The notes: a model not told the origin generated them from the letters alone. A stretch of DNA of 64,000 bases from Tetraselmis striata (GCA_006384855.1 VCJN01002974.1:40264-104263), one strand, 5' to 3'. Shown: positions 44,153 to 55,400, counted from the first letter of the stretch. Numbers and translations are program-made.

Positions 44153-44585
44153 TTACCGGTAGGGTTTACCGGCCTGACCTGGTGAGGGTGCCGCGGCCGC
44201 CGCGATGGCGCAGCGGCGCCCGGCACCCGATTTTCGAATTCGGGCCCTTTCAAAATGCAAGGGACAGCCCATTCAAAACGCGAGCCCACAGCCAACCTAC
44301 AGCCCACAGCATGCAGCCCACCGTATAGAGCTCGACTCCGAGCCCCCGAGCATCTAGGTCGCTAGGTAGCTAGTGTGGCAAAAGAATGGCCCCTACACCC
44401 GAGGTGGAAGGCGGACACAATGCTAGCGGCCAGTCCGGCGGAGAGGGCGAGCGCGGAGGAAGCCGTGCAGGAAACGCCTCTCCTAAAGCTCACCTGCGTC
44501 ATGGTGGTCGGCCGAAATGTGAACCTGTTGCACCACGTTTGGAAGGGCGAAACGCGCCCGCCAAGCAAAGCTGGTGCTCGATCAG
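44153..44585. other. Region without a firmly supported gene
   Basis: Overlapping frames at 44375-44590 and 44386-44658 (Gly/Glu-rich in one phase) may belong to the degenerate frame that follows. No feature can be named. Confidence 0.3.
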
Positions 44586-44960
44586 GTTAGAAATAGGCTG
44601 TCTGGCGGGCATCAGCGCACCGGTCTGGAGTATGTGGCCGTGTTGTATGACCCCGTGATGGCTCGCACAGAGGCGTACACTTCAAGCGGCATGCACGGTG
44701 AATGGGGCAGCGCCGACCCTCTGCACTGGGCCCATGTCCTCTACTAGCACAACGGGTACGTGCGCCGCCTGCGGGACTACACCGCAATGGATGGAGACCA
44801 TGATGCCTTGGCGTTCGAGGATATACCCGGCGGCCGGTCCGTTCAGCAGAGGCTGTTGACCAAGAAGTTGTTTGCTATGGCGGTCCCCGAAAGCCGTGAG
44901 GCGGGCGACGAGTCATTATGGGAAACGATCACGTTGGAGGCGTTCCGTGCCAAGAGGTAG
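44586..44960 (+). pseudogene. Unrecognised protein fragment with an in-frame TAG
   Basis: One frame reads coding-like sequence on both sides of a TAG at 44743-44745: SGGHQRTGLEYVAVLYDPVM, then GEWGSADPLHWAHVLY, TAG, HNGYVRRLRDYTAMDGDHDA, then GRSVQQRLLTKKLFAMAVPE and a stop at 44958-44960. Composition and continuity suggest a recently interrupted gene. The possibilities are a pseudogene, a sequencing error, or a short intron around the TAG. No family was recognised. Confidence 0.35.
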
Positions 44961-44984
44961 GTGCTGCTACATCGCGCCCACTCG

Positions 44985-45035
44985 GGAGGGTGACCACTCT
45001 CCAGAGTGGGCGCTTTCCATAGTGGGCACGCTCCT
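44985..45035. repeat. GTGACCACTC-type palindromic motif cluster
   Basis: GGTGACCACTCTCCAGAGTG, GGGCGCTTTCCATAGTGGGC and nearby words form imperfect palindromes. The same words recur at 47196-47270, 47570-47630, 47870-47945 and 49330-49455. Confidence 0.4.
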
Positions 45036-46199
45036 TAGGGTCCAATTATGCAGCTCGTCGTTTCCACCTACCCTGAGTTAATTCGTACCGACGCCTCACC
45101 TCCGGCCCGCCCCTTTCATCAGGTGCGCCGCTAGCGGGCTCTCCTACTCGTCGTGGCCAAAAGACAGTCTTCCCCTTGCTCCCCCAAGCCTCTCGACACC
45201 CATCAAGCAGATGTCGAGGATGTACGAGTGGGGCATGCTTCACATGGCGAAGGTGGACCATATTCTCTTGCTGGACCACCTCGCGAGGAGCCCGGCATTG
45301 CGATGTACCCTCAACGAAGGGAGAGTAGGGCCCGAGTTTTTCCGCAACATTGCCACTCGGCTCTTGCGAGGCGTCGTTCCGGAAGGTACAACCTCACACC
45401 TAGTCAGTCGTTGATGCACATGTTTCATGGCGTGCACTCGACACCGCACCCATTGCTGACTGTCGGTGGGGCCGTCGTCCATGGCATGTCCCTCCCGCCC
45501 CAGACGCCGGCCCTTTGGACGGCGACGATGATGAGGAGCTGCCTTGCAGCGACGCGGCGACTCTTCTGTCGGCGTCATGCGAGGGCGGCCAGCAGCTGCT
45601 TCAGCGCATGCTTCTTCCGGGTACACTGATATACATCCCTCCTCCAGCCACCGCCTCGATTATATTCTTTGTCGTTGGTCCTGTAATCAGTATGGCATGT
45701 GTATTACAGAATATCACGCAATAATAATATCAATATGGTTCCATGATACCATGACATGAGATCTATATATACATGCATTTTAAGACATAGATATCGTTCG
45801 TCTGGCGCCCCTATTCGACGGACTCACGCCTAGGCCAGCAGCTGGCTCAGTTGGTGACTTCCCAAAGGGCGAGCGCGTCCAAGAAAGTGACGCCTTATCG
45901 GGTGCTGCTCTTGCCCGTCTTCGGACTGCTCCGCGAGTCGTACGACACTCTAAGCGGCGGCGGGGAAGAGGACTCGAGTGCTTGTGCGCCCCCCTACCTG
46001 CCTTGCCTACAGTTTGTTGTGCCGATTTGCTCACATGTGGGCACCGTTTTACTTGATGCCGCCGCCGTGTTTGCACAGAATCCTGTGCACAACACGGGTG
46101 AGAAACCGCATGTGTTGGCGCATCCCATCATGCCGGACCTCCCCCCCCCTCCCACCCCCCCCCCCCCCCCCCCCCGCCGGAGCGTATCTACACCAACAA

Positions 46200-46469
46200 G
46201 GAGTGCTTGTGCAGCCAAATAATGCCCCCCCTGCCGCCCGGAGGAAGTTGAGGCCGGTACCAACAAGTACAAAAATTTATTGCACGACATGCACGGGCAT
46301 CGAGCTGGTGGTGGGCATTCAAAAGCCTCTTGGCACCCACGTGGTGTGGGTGTGTTCCCATCCGGAGTGCATCAACTACCACTTCAACGAACTCGAGCCG
46401 GGGGAGAGCGCCTTCCGTCGCAGACTCGCGGATTGGGAGGTGGAAGAAGCAAAAGGGGTGAGGAATTAG
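46200..46469 (+). CDS. Small zinc-ribbon-like exon
   Basis: After a C tract and a possible acceptor (GCTTGTGCAG before 46215), a frame of about 85 residues gives KIYCTTCTGIELVVGIQKPL, then VVWVCSHPECINYHF, a Glu-rich helix and a stop at 46467-46469. Two Cys pairs (CxxC and CxxxxC) fit a zinc ribbon. A possible upstream exon ends at a GTGAGA donor at 46099. No family was recognised. Neighbouring frames at 48915-49151 and 49449-49997 (-) also carry paired cysteines and may belong to a related gene set. Confidence 0.35.
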   Translation, partial: GVLVQPNNAPPAARRKLRPVPTSTKIYCTTCTGIELVVGIQKPLGTHVVWVCSHPECINYHFNELEPGESAFRRRLADWEVEEAKGVRN

Positions 46470-46499
46470 GTGTGCTAGCGCCCCTGCCCACCTTCCCTG

Positions 46500-47195
46500 G
46501 AGTGCCATCCTTCAAGACCCGTCCCCTCAAGATCCCCTCAAGAATCCCCCCCCCCCCTCAAGACCCCCCCCCCCCCCCCTGGAGTAGCAGTTGTCTCTGT
46601 AGATCCCCTCCCTCAATAGCAATATGTCAAGAACCCCTATGTCCATCGCCTTGGCCGTTGTTGCACTCACGCGCGTACTGCTTCACGGCTCACCACGCAC
46701 GGCGTGTACTGATTGTAACAACATTTGTCATGACGCGGCAAGCCATGCCCCCGGTGTGAAGCGTTGCCCACATCATTGCATGGCAGTGCGCGGCGGTGCC
46801 GCTGCACGTTGCCACAACATGTCGTAGGGTAGTGAATTATTGCTCGCGCTGTATTTCAAGGCAATTGGGAATGTTGAACATCGAGGAAATGACATTGGCC
46901 ACGCTGCGGCGTGTCTTGCTTATGCACGCCAACAAGTAGTGTTGCCATGGCGCAATGAGCGGCGTCGCAGACACGCACACGCAGCGCTCCACACTAGCCG
47001 GGCGGTGCCGGGATTTAGCGTGGAGTTGCTGTGGGGAAGACGGTTATAAGCACATCCGTTCGGTAATTTTGACCACAATGTGTTTCTTATGTACGAGCGC
47101 GGCCCAAAGCGGCCATTGGGCATGGCATGCGTTGCTAAGCAGCGGCCAAGCTACACCGGGTCAATGCGTAAATCTCCAAGTGATCATGTCACAAC
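46500..47195. other. Region without a supported gene
   Basis: C-rich tracts lie at 46548-46579. Small frames show no family features. Confidence 0.4.
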
Positions 47196-47950
47196 GTGAT
47201 CACTGTGGAGAGTGATCCCTCCTCGGAGTGGCCGCTGCGGGAGTCGCCACTCTGGGTGGCCGGCGTTAAGGGTAGGGTGCGACGCATATGTCCTGCGCAC
47301 TAGAAATGCCCTCTTGTATGTATTGCCGAGGTGTCCTGCGAGTTTCGGCTGCAGAGGGGCCAAAAGTGTTCGGAGGGTATCATATTCCATGATATGACGA
47401 AGGCTCGCACCGTATTGAATTGAACAAATAGCATGACATGATATCCTCCGAACACTTTCGGCGCCTTTCTAGCCGCAAATCGCAGGACACCGCGGCGATG
47501 CATATAGTAGGTCGCTACTACCGTTTGGGAGGCACCGGACACTGCCATGCCTGCCGACGAGGTACCCTGGGTCAAGCATCACTCTGGCGAGTGATCCCTC
47601 CACGGAGTGGCCGCTGCGGGAGTCGCCAATTGTCCTGCGAGTTTTAGCTGTAAAGGGGCCGCAATCGTTGGGATGATAATACCTAACGCTATTTGTGGAA
47701 CTTAACACGGTGTGTGCCACAGTCTTGTCGCAAAACATAATACCCCCCGAACACTTTTGGCCCCTCTACATCTGAAACTCGCAGGACACCTCCGCAATAC
47801 ATACAAGAGGGCATTTCTAGTGCGCAGGACATAGGCGCTGCACCTTACCCTTCACGCCGGCCACCCAGAGTGGCGACTCCACCCAGAGTGGCGACTCCCT
47901 GCCACTCCGTGGAGGGGTCACTCTCCAGAGTGACGTCTTGACCCGGGGTA
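47196..47950. repeat. Nested foldback (inverted-repeat) element
   Basis: Left arm 47196-47390 and right arm 47735-47950 are inverted copies. TGTCCTGCGCACTAGAAATG followed by CCCTCTTGTATGTATTGC (left, 47287-47325) is repeated exactly on the other strand at 47794-47832. GGTGTCCTGCGAGTTTC and GGGGCCAAAAGTGTTCGG also pair. Between them sit a shorter inverted arm (47437-47500) and a further direct arm (47545-47690) lacking the middle part, so two foldback units appear nested or side by side. The arms end in GAGTGATCCCTCC-type words. There is no coding capacity, so it is a likely MITE or foldback transposon. Confidence 0.75.
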
Positions 47951-48340
47951 CCTTGACCGCCTTACAACGCATAACACGCCAGGTGGGCACATCATGCATC
48001 GTGTCCATGCATAATGTACACAATTGTGTCGGATTTGCCGATGCGCACGCAATGACCTTCTACACAGGTGCTTCACGCGTAACCCTGGCAACACGCGGCT
48101 AGGGCGGAGCGCTGCTTGTGCGTACATGCAATGTCGCTCATAGCTCCATGACAACACGATGTCGGCAATACATTATGGACAGCCGGTTGCTAACATGCAT
48201 GAACGGAGACGCCGCAGCATGGCGTGTTACTACATGCTCATGTTTCACCATGCAACATGCTGCGGCAACATGCAGCGGCACCACATGAACATGCCTCCTG
48301 GTGATGTGACGGATGTGGCAACATTGATTACACGGCGTCC

Positions 48341-48600
48341 GTGACGTCACGGGCAACACCGGCCAAGGCGGCTGACGGAGAGGGGGCTCCAGACATAGCA
48401 AAGCCGGAAAAGAGGATATTGATCGATGGCAAGGAAGAGGCTCGCCTACTCATACCGCGCTATCTGAAAGCATCGCGAGAGAAAGCTTACCCCACACTGG
48501 CAGGAGAATTTCGCCGTGTAGTCAAGGCGATGCAACAGCACAAAACCCTTGACGGCCCGGGTAAAGCTTTTCCGAGTTCGGTTGAGCCACGCGTTAGCAG
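48341..48600 (+). CDS. Possible gene fragment, unrecognised
   Basis: The first 85 residues of an open frame look coding (KRILIDGKEEARLLIPRYLK, then YPTLAGEFRRVVKAMQQHKT). The remainder to 48868 loses this character, so only this part is supported. It could be an exon ending at a donor near 48560. No family was recognised. Confidence 0.25.
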
Positions 48601-48914
48601 GAAACCCCGTTGTACACGCATACCTGCCGATCGCCGGATTGTGATTGGCGAGTCCAGTAGGACGAACCAGGAAAGGGCAGGGCGCATATGCGGCAACTAT
48701 ACGGGAGCGCCTCACCCCTCTACAGTGGCCCTCCAAAATGAGTGCATCGGTCGGTCCTCCACGCCAAACTGGAACTGCCCCTTGTACAACAGTTCATACG
48801 TGAAGGCGATCTGTGGAACACGGCGATGGCAATGCATTGTGTTATATTCGGCCACCATGGTTCTCTAGAGTAGTGGGATAGGCGCAGCAGCGCAACAATC
48901 ATATCAACAATAGA

Positions 48915-49151
48915 GCATACCTGCCGGGACACCACCAAGACGCCGTGCTCCTTCCCATCCGGTTCAAGCCTCATGTTACACGACGGGCACGTGCAAACCC
49001 AGTACTCCGCCGCACCCACGAAGTTCGTACTGCCATACACCTCCATCGCGTGTTCCTCCATCAGAGGATCCTCCTCCGCTGCGCAAAACGGGCAGCTCCG
49101 CCCCCACTCTGGAACGATGATAGAGGGAATACAGCATCTTCCGGCGAGCAC
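48915..49151 (-). CDS. Zinc-binding exon, unrecognised
   Basis: The minus-strand frame reads RSCPFCAAEEDPLMEEHAME, then GAAEYWVCTCPSCNMRLEPD and GKEHGVLVVSRQ before a GTATGC donor near 48921. CPFC...CTCPSC is a classical zinc-ribbon pattern. Beyond the donor the frame continues without domain character. The start and further exons are unknown. Its pattern, CPFC then a helix with His then CxCPxC, resembles finger domains in mobile-element or virus-related proteins, but no family is assigned. Confidence 0.4.
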
Positions 49152-49329
49152 CTTTGCAGCAACACACCGGGTGGTAAGGAATACCCATACTCTAGAACGA
49201 GGACATACTCTAGGACTAGGTTATAGGGCTCTAGCGTTGGACCCCGGGCCACGTGATGCTCGCCCTCTAGCTACGACAATTCATTGATTGTAATGTATCT
49301 CTCTCTATCTCTCTAGAACGAGGACATGC

Positions 49330-49455
49330 CACGCTGGACAGTGCCCACTCCATGAAGTGACCACGCTGACAAGTGACCACTACCTAGAGTGATCACGTTT
49401 TTAAGTGGTTTTAAGTGGCGTGAGTGCGTTTTGAAGAGTGGTCACTCGCTACAGT
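49330..49455. repeat. Cluster of AGTGACCAC / GTGGTCACT words
   Basis: CATGAAGTGACCACGCTGAC, AAGTGACCACTACCTAGAGT, TTTAAGTGGTTTTAAGTGGC and AGAGTGGTCACTC follow at roughly 20-30 bp spacing just 3' of the Cys-rich gene at 49449. They are related to the ends of the foldback element at 47.2-47.9 kb. Confidence 0.45.
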
Positions 49456-49997
49456 GTCCGAGCACTTGTCTGGGCACGCTCAATACACCGCAGCAGGAAG
49501 TCGCCGTCAAAAAGCGCATTCGTCACAGGATCCTCTTCTGGGCAGAAGGGGAGGGTCTTGCAAGAAATACAGGGCAGCCGCAGCTCGCCGGTTTCGTCGT
49601 CCAACACCCGCGTGATCATGCCCGCGACGTCGTACTCCTTGCGGGCACCCTCCGAGCCCACTGCCTCCCTGATGAGGCTGTTGTGCATGCAGTGCTGAGG
49701 GGTTGACTCGCACGTGAGGCATCTAAGGCCCCTAGGAGTGTGCTTGCTGACGCCCCACCGCTGAAACATTGTTTGGTGGCCGTCGTTCGGGTTGGCGGCG
49801 GTATATTCCCGCCCCCGAGCTGCATGTTTTTTCAGTATTGCCACACCTACAAGGGATGCTACGCTGAAAAAGGGATGCCTCGCGGACGCGCTGTGCCCCC
49901 GGGGACGCGTGCCATGTGCAGCTGCGCGGAGGTGCACCTGCGTGCTTTGGGCCAGCGCGGGTTGGAGCTCCAGCTTCACGCGGGGCCGATATCGCAC
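49449..49997 (-). CDS. Unrecognised Cys-rich protein
   Basis: A 182-residue uninterrupted frame. The N-terminal third is Ala/Arg-rich. The C-terminal part has RGLRCLTCESTPQHCMHNSL, a helical acidic stretch (EYDVAGMITRVLDDETGE), then LRLPCISCKTLPFCPEEDP and a final FLLRC. Two CxxC pairs plus extra Cys suggest a zinc-binding fold. It sits head-to-tail with the zinc-binding exon at 48915-49151 on the same strand, so the two may be exons of one gene or duplicated relatives. Confidence 0.4.
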   Translation of the reverse strand: MRYRPRVKLELQPALAQSTQVHLRAAAHGTRPRGHSASARHPFFSVASLVGVAILKKHAARGREYTAANPNDGHQTMFQRWGVSKHTPRGLRCLTCESTPQHCMHNSLIREAVGSEGARKEYDVAGMITRVLDDETGELRLPCISCKTLPFCPEEDPVTNALFDGDFLLRCIERAQTSARTL

Positions 49998-50039
49998 GAG
50001 CGCGGAGCTGGGGGTCTAGTCTTTGCTGTGTATATTGGA

Positions 50040-50822
50040 ATGCTCTTAAATACATAATTGCGGACTCGCAATGAGGACCGCGTCCACCGACCCGCTGCTA
50101 CTAGTTGGAATCTAGAAGCAAAGTGGAACTAGAACACAGTACCCACATGCCCACCCTCACGCTGGTGATTGGGTGGTCAACATGGCCATAGCATGCACAG
50201 TGCTCGGTCGCTCAATTATTACTGTCTCATGGCTAGTACGCCACTGACACAGCTTCGCGCTGAAAGTTATCATTGCAAGAAACATGTACAACCACCTCCC
50301 ATTTGGGGTTTCCAAACCAAGTAGAAATGTTATACTTTTTGTCGGCGGCTTTGGTAACCGCCAGAAATGAGCTTTGTAGTTGTCGGCGGTGTGTGCGTTG
50401 TTTGACCTTGAGTCGGATGCGTACTGTTGAGGTGGTACGGGTCAAACCGGTGGTTCTTCTGATACATAATATATTGCGACATATTACCGGAACGATGGGC
50501 GAATATCTCCTAGAGACGCTGCAATGGCTTCATTGGTGCCGGTCCTGTCCCGGCCCGGCGGGGGCGGAAAAATCATGATGCGGTTGAGTGGTGGACGATG
50601 CTAACCCGCGCTACCTCGCCACGTGGCACCATATCACGTTGCATCGCGCGGAGATGTTGTATCGTCGTCTGCATGTAATTTCCAGCTTATCAATATTGCA
50701 TCGTCCACATGCAATTTGAGCAACAATGCCATTTTTTTAAGTTTTTGAAATAATCGCTACAATGTAGTCGCCACCCTGCCCCGTCAACTACTTCGCACAA
50801 CATTAATGTGCGATTTCATGTG
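50040..50822. other. Region without a supported gene
   Basis: Mixed-composition sequence. The best frame (50273-50578) has no family features. Confidence 0.4.
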
Positions 50823-50869
50823 CTAGATGCAACATTCAAAAAATCCATAAATAAGTCTAGAAGGAAATC

Positions 50870-51545
50870 GAGCTTTGGGCTGCCATAGGCGGGAACCGCC
50901 ATGGCACCCACCGATCAGGCATCGATCGCCACCCGCCACCCGCCGATCCACACGGTAGGGACGCTCTTCCCCATCACACAATCCCGGGCCACTCCAATAT
51001 ATCGGCACTAGGCCGAATGCGAGGAGGAGCCGCCGACAGGAAAGGAGCTTCCAAGAGATCTCGCAGCAGCAAGGAGTGGAAGTTTGGGGGGGGGGGGGGG
51101 GGGGGGGGTCAACCTAGAACGGGGCGCCACGACCGGGTAACCGACGCGGGCCTCATAGCGCAAAATCCGCCACCATTTCGGTCGCGTCCCATTTCGCCGA
51201 ATGTAGAACTCCCTCCCCAGCACATCCCGGGCCACTCCAATATAATAGCGGCACTAGGCAGAATGTGAGGTGGAGGCGCCGGCAATCAGGAGGGGAGAGG
51301 GTGCTCAACGAACAACGAACGGGGATGAATTGACCGAAAAAGCAACGACATAAGACGCCGGCGTCGAGTTCCCAACGCTCCTCCACGGCAGTGGCAGCAC
51401 GGGCCGGGCCAAGGCTACCAAGGTGCCACCCGTGCACAAGCCCCGCCCCGTCCCCAACCGGGGTTGGAGGCGGAGGGAGGGCTCGCCATCCAGAGGGCCG
51501 AGGACAGTTGTCGCGTCCATCCAGTCAGCGGGTTGCGGGATAGAT
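50870..51545 (-). repeat. Dispersed repeat B, copy 2 (inverted)
   Basis: Reverse complement of the 3820-4720 family. The TGCCGCTATTGGAGTGGCCC-type unit is seen on the minus strand near 51255 and 51010, with related head sequence (CTTGGTAGCCTTGGCC) near 51425-51405. A run of about 23 G at 51087-51109 interrupts the copy. The head and the tandem units are in the same order as in copy 1. Confidence 0.6.
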
Positions 51546-51559
51546 GTCGGCAGGATATG

Positions 51560-52414
51560 TAGTAATACTCCATACATTACATTTTACATTTTAATTAGTG
51601 AGACCTGCGGGCATTAAGTGGCTCCACATATATTGCTCCACCACGGCTCCACTATCTCAACACGCGAGTACGATTGTGACCGCCGGTGGGGGCGCGAACC
51701 ATATACGCGGCCGCGCGTCGAAAACTCGAATAAATGCGCTGTATTATCGTTTATTGACTTCATGTCCACGTGTCATCCTGCTGTAGGTCGGCGACTGCTA
51801 GATCAGTGTTACCGCCGTTTCTCCGCCCGTACCTGTACTGTAACGCGCTGTACCTGCAGCGAGTGCTCTGTGCTTTATTACTGATGCTGACGACGTACCT
51901 ACTGTAGTACCGCCTGTATGCTGTAGCGCGAATACTGCTACCCGTACCGCATGCAGTCGCTATATACGGTTTCAGCATGGCTAGTGATACTGCGGCTACA
52001 TAGCGGTCTGCGCCATACTATCCGCATTTAGTCGCTATATTGCAGCACGTAGCGCTAGTCGCTCTATATATGGTCGCTACCCGGTAGCGAAAATACAATG
52101 ACACGTCACTTTGGAGCGACCAATAAATAAGAACCGTCCTACAGAGCGCCTAGCGACGCCATCCGACAGCGCCAGACATCAGACCCCGAACTAGGTGGGC
52201 AGTCGGTTCAGCGACAGCCCCCCCCCCCCCCCCCCCCCCCCGGGCGTCTTCACAGCCTGCTATACCTATGTGCAACCGAGGACGCGAACAGTCAAATCTG
52301 CGATAGACTAGGTGGGTTATTGCCATCAACTAGTGGTGGTTCGCTGTGGTATTAGGACCAGCACGCTGCTACGGTACGAGTGACACCGGCTACCGGTTGT
52401 GTCACAGCGGTGAC
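51560..52414. other. Upstream region of the agmatine deiminase gene
   Basis: It carries repeated TAGTCGCTATAT and GGTCGCTAC words (51955-52090) and a C tract at 52219-52242. There is no coding feature. The promoter was not resolved. Confidence 0.4.
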
Positions 52415-55400
52415 ATGTCAATCGGCGATCAGGTCCGCTGGTGGGTTGCTCTGGCGGTGGCTGTCGCTGTCGCAATGCCTGCGCCTACGGTATCGCAGAC
52501 GGGTGCCAACCAGTCAGATACTGCCACCACCGCCGAGCCCTTCCTCGGCGACGCTGCCGACGGGGCTGGCCAGTTTTACATGCCGGATGAAGGCGACCCG
52601 CACGCCTGCACCTGGGTGAGCCTGGTCGCCCGGCGGAGCATTTGGGGGGCTCGGTTGGCGGAGGGTGTCAAGCGCGAGCTGGCTGACATCGCCCGCACCA
52701 TCGCGCGGTATGAGCCCGTCAAGGTTTTGGCTAACCTCGGCGAGGCGGGACTGCACGAGCTGGCCGGCACGCCCAACGTGAGCGTGGTGCAGCAGGTGAG
52801 ATGCAAGCAGTCTTGACACGGGTGTGCCGGAACGAAATGATCTAAACTAGTTTATGGGGTTTCCATCCTTGACCTAACCGCTTTTCAGCTACAAGTGCTG
52901 CGCAGTGGTACGGGAACTAGTAACTGTTGTTGCGCCCTTGTTGGGTGCAGCACGAGTAGACATAAAAGCAGCCAGAACAGCTGAGCCTGCCATCTTCCAG
53001 TTTTCGCTGCGTTCCACGCAGCGATGTAAAAACTGTCTCGTAACCCGTTGCGAGCAAGGTCACCCCAGGTTGTTCAAGACCACACCCGGCTCGCCATCCG
53101 AGTGTGATATTCTCGTCCGTACGTCCGTGCGTTACTATGTCAGATGGAGAAGAACCCGTCGTTGAGCCGACGCTCACGTCGTTGCAAGCAGATGTGCGTG
53201 CATTGGCTACAGCTGTGGCACAATTGACGGCTCGTGATCGCGTTGTTGATGGAGAAGGGGCACATGGCTCCGGCTCCGGGCAGCGCTTCGCGGGACAGCC
53301 GACAGGCAGCGGGGGAGTCGCAGAGCGCCCCGACTTGCTAGAGCTAGCCCAGAGCGGCCGTGTCGGAGCAAAATCCGTGAGTGCCGAGGATGATTACCTC
53401 GCGGTGCCAGAGCTACTGCAGAGAGCAGAGTCTGGTTACGAGGCCGTTCGACCGGTCAGCCGAGTGCCTGGACTTTTCCCGTTGAGCACCGACCTAACGA
53501 ACGAGTACCTCAAGCAGGATGACCGGCGTCTGCCGGCCCAGGAGGAGTACTTGTGGATGTCGTGTTTCGGAGCTCACATGGCCGCCCTTTTCGTGGCGCT
53601 CGACGAGCTGCTACCTTACGTCCCCACCACTAACCAGGACTTCACCCCCTACCTCGCGAGAGCTCGGAATCACGCCGAGGCCATCGACAAGGCGTTTCGT
53701 TTTCGTCTAGCCTTCCTGCGGAGGCTGAAAGAGATCAAGCGTGTGCACGGTGACCAAGGCGTTCTGGATGTGCTGCGAGCTCAGCATTTTCAGCCCGCCG
53801 CGGAGCATCTGGGTTCTGCGATTTTTGGGGACCTGATGAGAGACTACGAGCGTCGTGTCTTCGAGGCGACCGTTGCCAGCAGCGCCAAGGCGACCGCTAC
53901 TTCTCGAGTAGCGGCTGCAGCTGCAGGTCGCGGGCGTGGGCGAGGACGTGGTGGCGGACGTGGACGCGGCCGCGAAGGTGAGCACGAATGATGGCGTGGG
54001 GCGCCGCTCGTCGGAGCTGCAGGAGCCTTGCGAGGCCACCTTTCGGTGACCGCCGCAAAACGCACCCTTGCAGCTCAACGGCGGGATGAGCGCCCTGTGT
54101 CAGGACCTGACCCCCCCACCTTACAGACTTCATTTAGACCTTCCTCGGTGCGGCGCTTCTTACAGCTACAGCCGAGTGCGGCTCAACCATCCGCACACCT
54201 GCACATGGCGGCTCAACCATCCGCCTTTCTTACAACCCCATCTCTGCGTTCGTCGGTTGTTACACTACGTGTTACAACCGGTTCGCAACGACCAAGTTTC
54301 GCGCGTGTACGTTACGCACGGGACAGGCGCTACGAGCGCGACGGGCGCGCGGGGCGGCCCTCTTACCTGAACCTAGCCCCGCAAACCCGTACTGAAGCTA
54401 CTGCAAACCCGTCCAGCAACTACCGGCCAACCGCCGGGAACCTAACCGCTGCTGCCGAGTACTTTGCGAACAGTAGCTGTGCCAGTGGAACTCTGTCAGT
54501 AAAACGACGCACTTACGTAATCGACGAGCCCGCAGCTATCGCTCCATGGGCTGCGTCACTGCGATCTCGGCTGCAGGACGCGTTCGGCTCAGACGAGCTA
54601 GGCCAGCGGACGCTGGACCTGCTCTCCAGTTCCCTCAGCGCGCAGACCCTCAAGAGCTACGCCGGCAGACTGTCTCAGTTCGCTGAGTTCTGCCACGACT
54701 CCGAGAACATCAGCCCGCTGGAGGCGACTACTGCTACTGTTGTTCGAGTCCCACCTCGACTACCGAGCCCTCTTGGCTTCGGTTGTCAACTTCCTGTTCT
54801 TTGCCAGGGGCCTTACTGGCGTCTCCTGTCGAGCGCAAGATGTGCATGTCGACACCTACACCATCACCTTGCAGGTCTACCGCGAGAAGGGTCGCGCTGG
54901 CCGTCGGGGACCCGACGACCTGCGCGTACTGCTCCTTCCGGTGTCCGAGCACCCTCGAGTGGCACGACTCTTACGCTACTTCATCGACAACGTCCAGTCT
55001 GTCCCCCTGGTTACTGTTGGCTTGGCTGCCTCCAACTTCTGGGCTGTAAATGTGGCTGAGCAGTCAAAACCTTGGACTGCGGCTACGATGTCAGACTGGT
55101 TGTCTACAGCGGTCAACCTAGTCAACGCAGCCCCTCCTGCTGGCACTTCCTGGACTTCACACAGTCTACGCAAGGGCGCAGCCTCTGCTGCAAACGCCAT
55201 CGGAGCGCCACTGTCCCACATCCGCTACCAAGGCGGGTGGGCCACTAACTCCGATGTCGTTCTGGACTACATCGACCCCAACGTTCTTCCTTCTCCTGGC
55301 GCGTGGTTCTTCTTTGGACACATCGCCCCCCTCCGCCACTTCCAAGTCCAACAGGACTCCGCAGCGGTGGCCTTCCCAGTGCCTCCTTCATGACTTGGCG

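Noticed and set aside
53992..54027. A hidden reverse transcriptase between the two ORFs of the recombinase element
   Set aside because: Only 36 bp separate ORF1 and the recombinase frame in copy 2 and about 46 bp in copy 1. The recombinase N-terminal extension is Arg/Ser-rich and has no polymerase motif.
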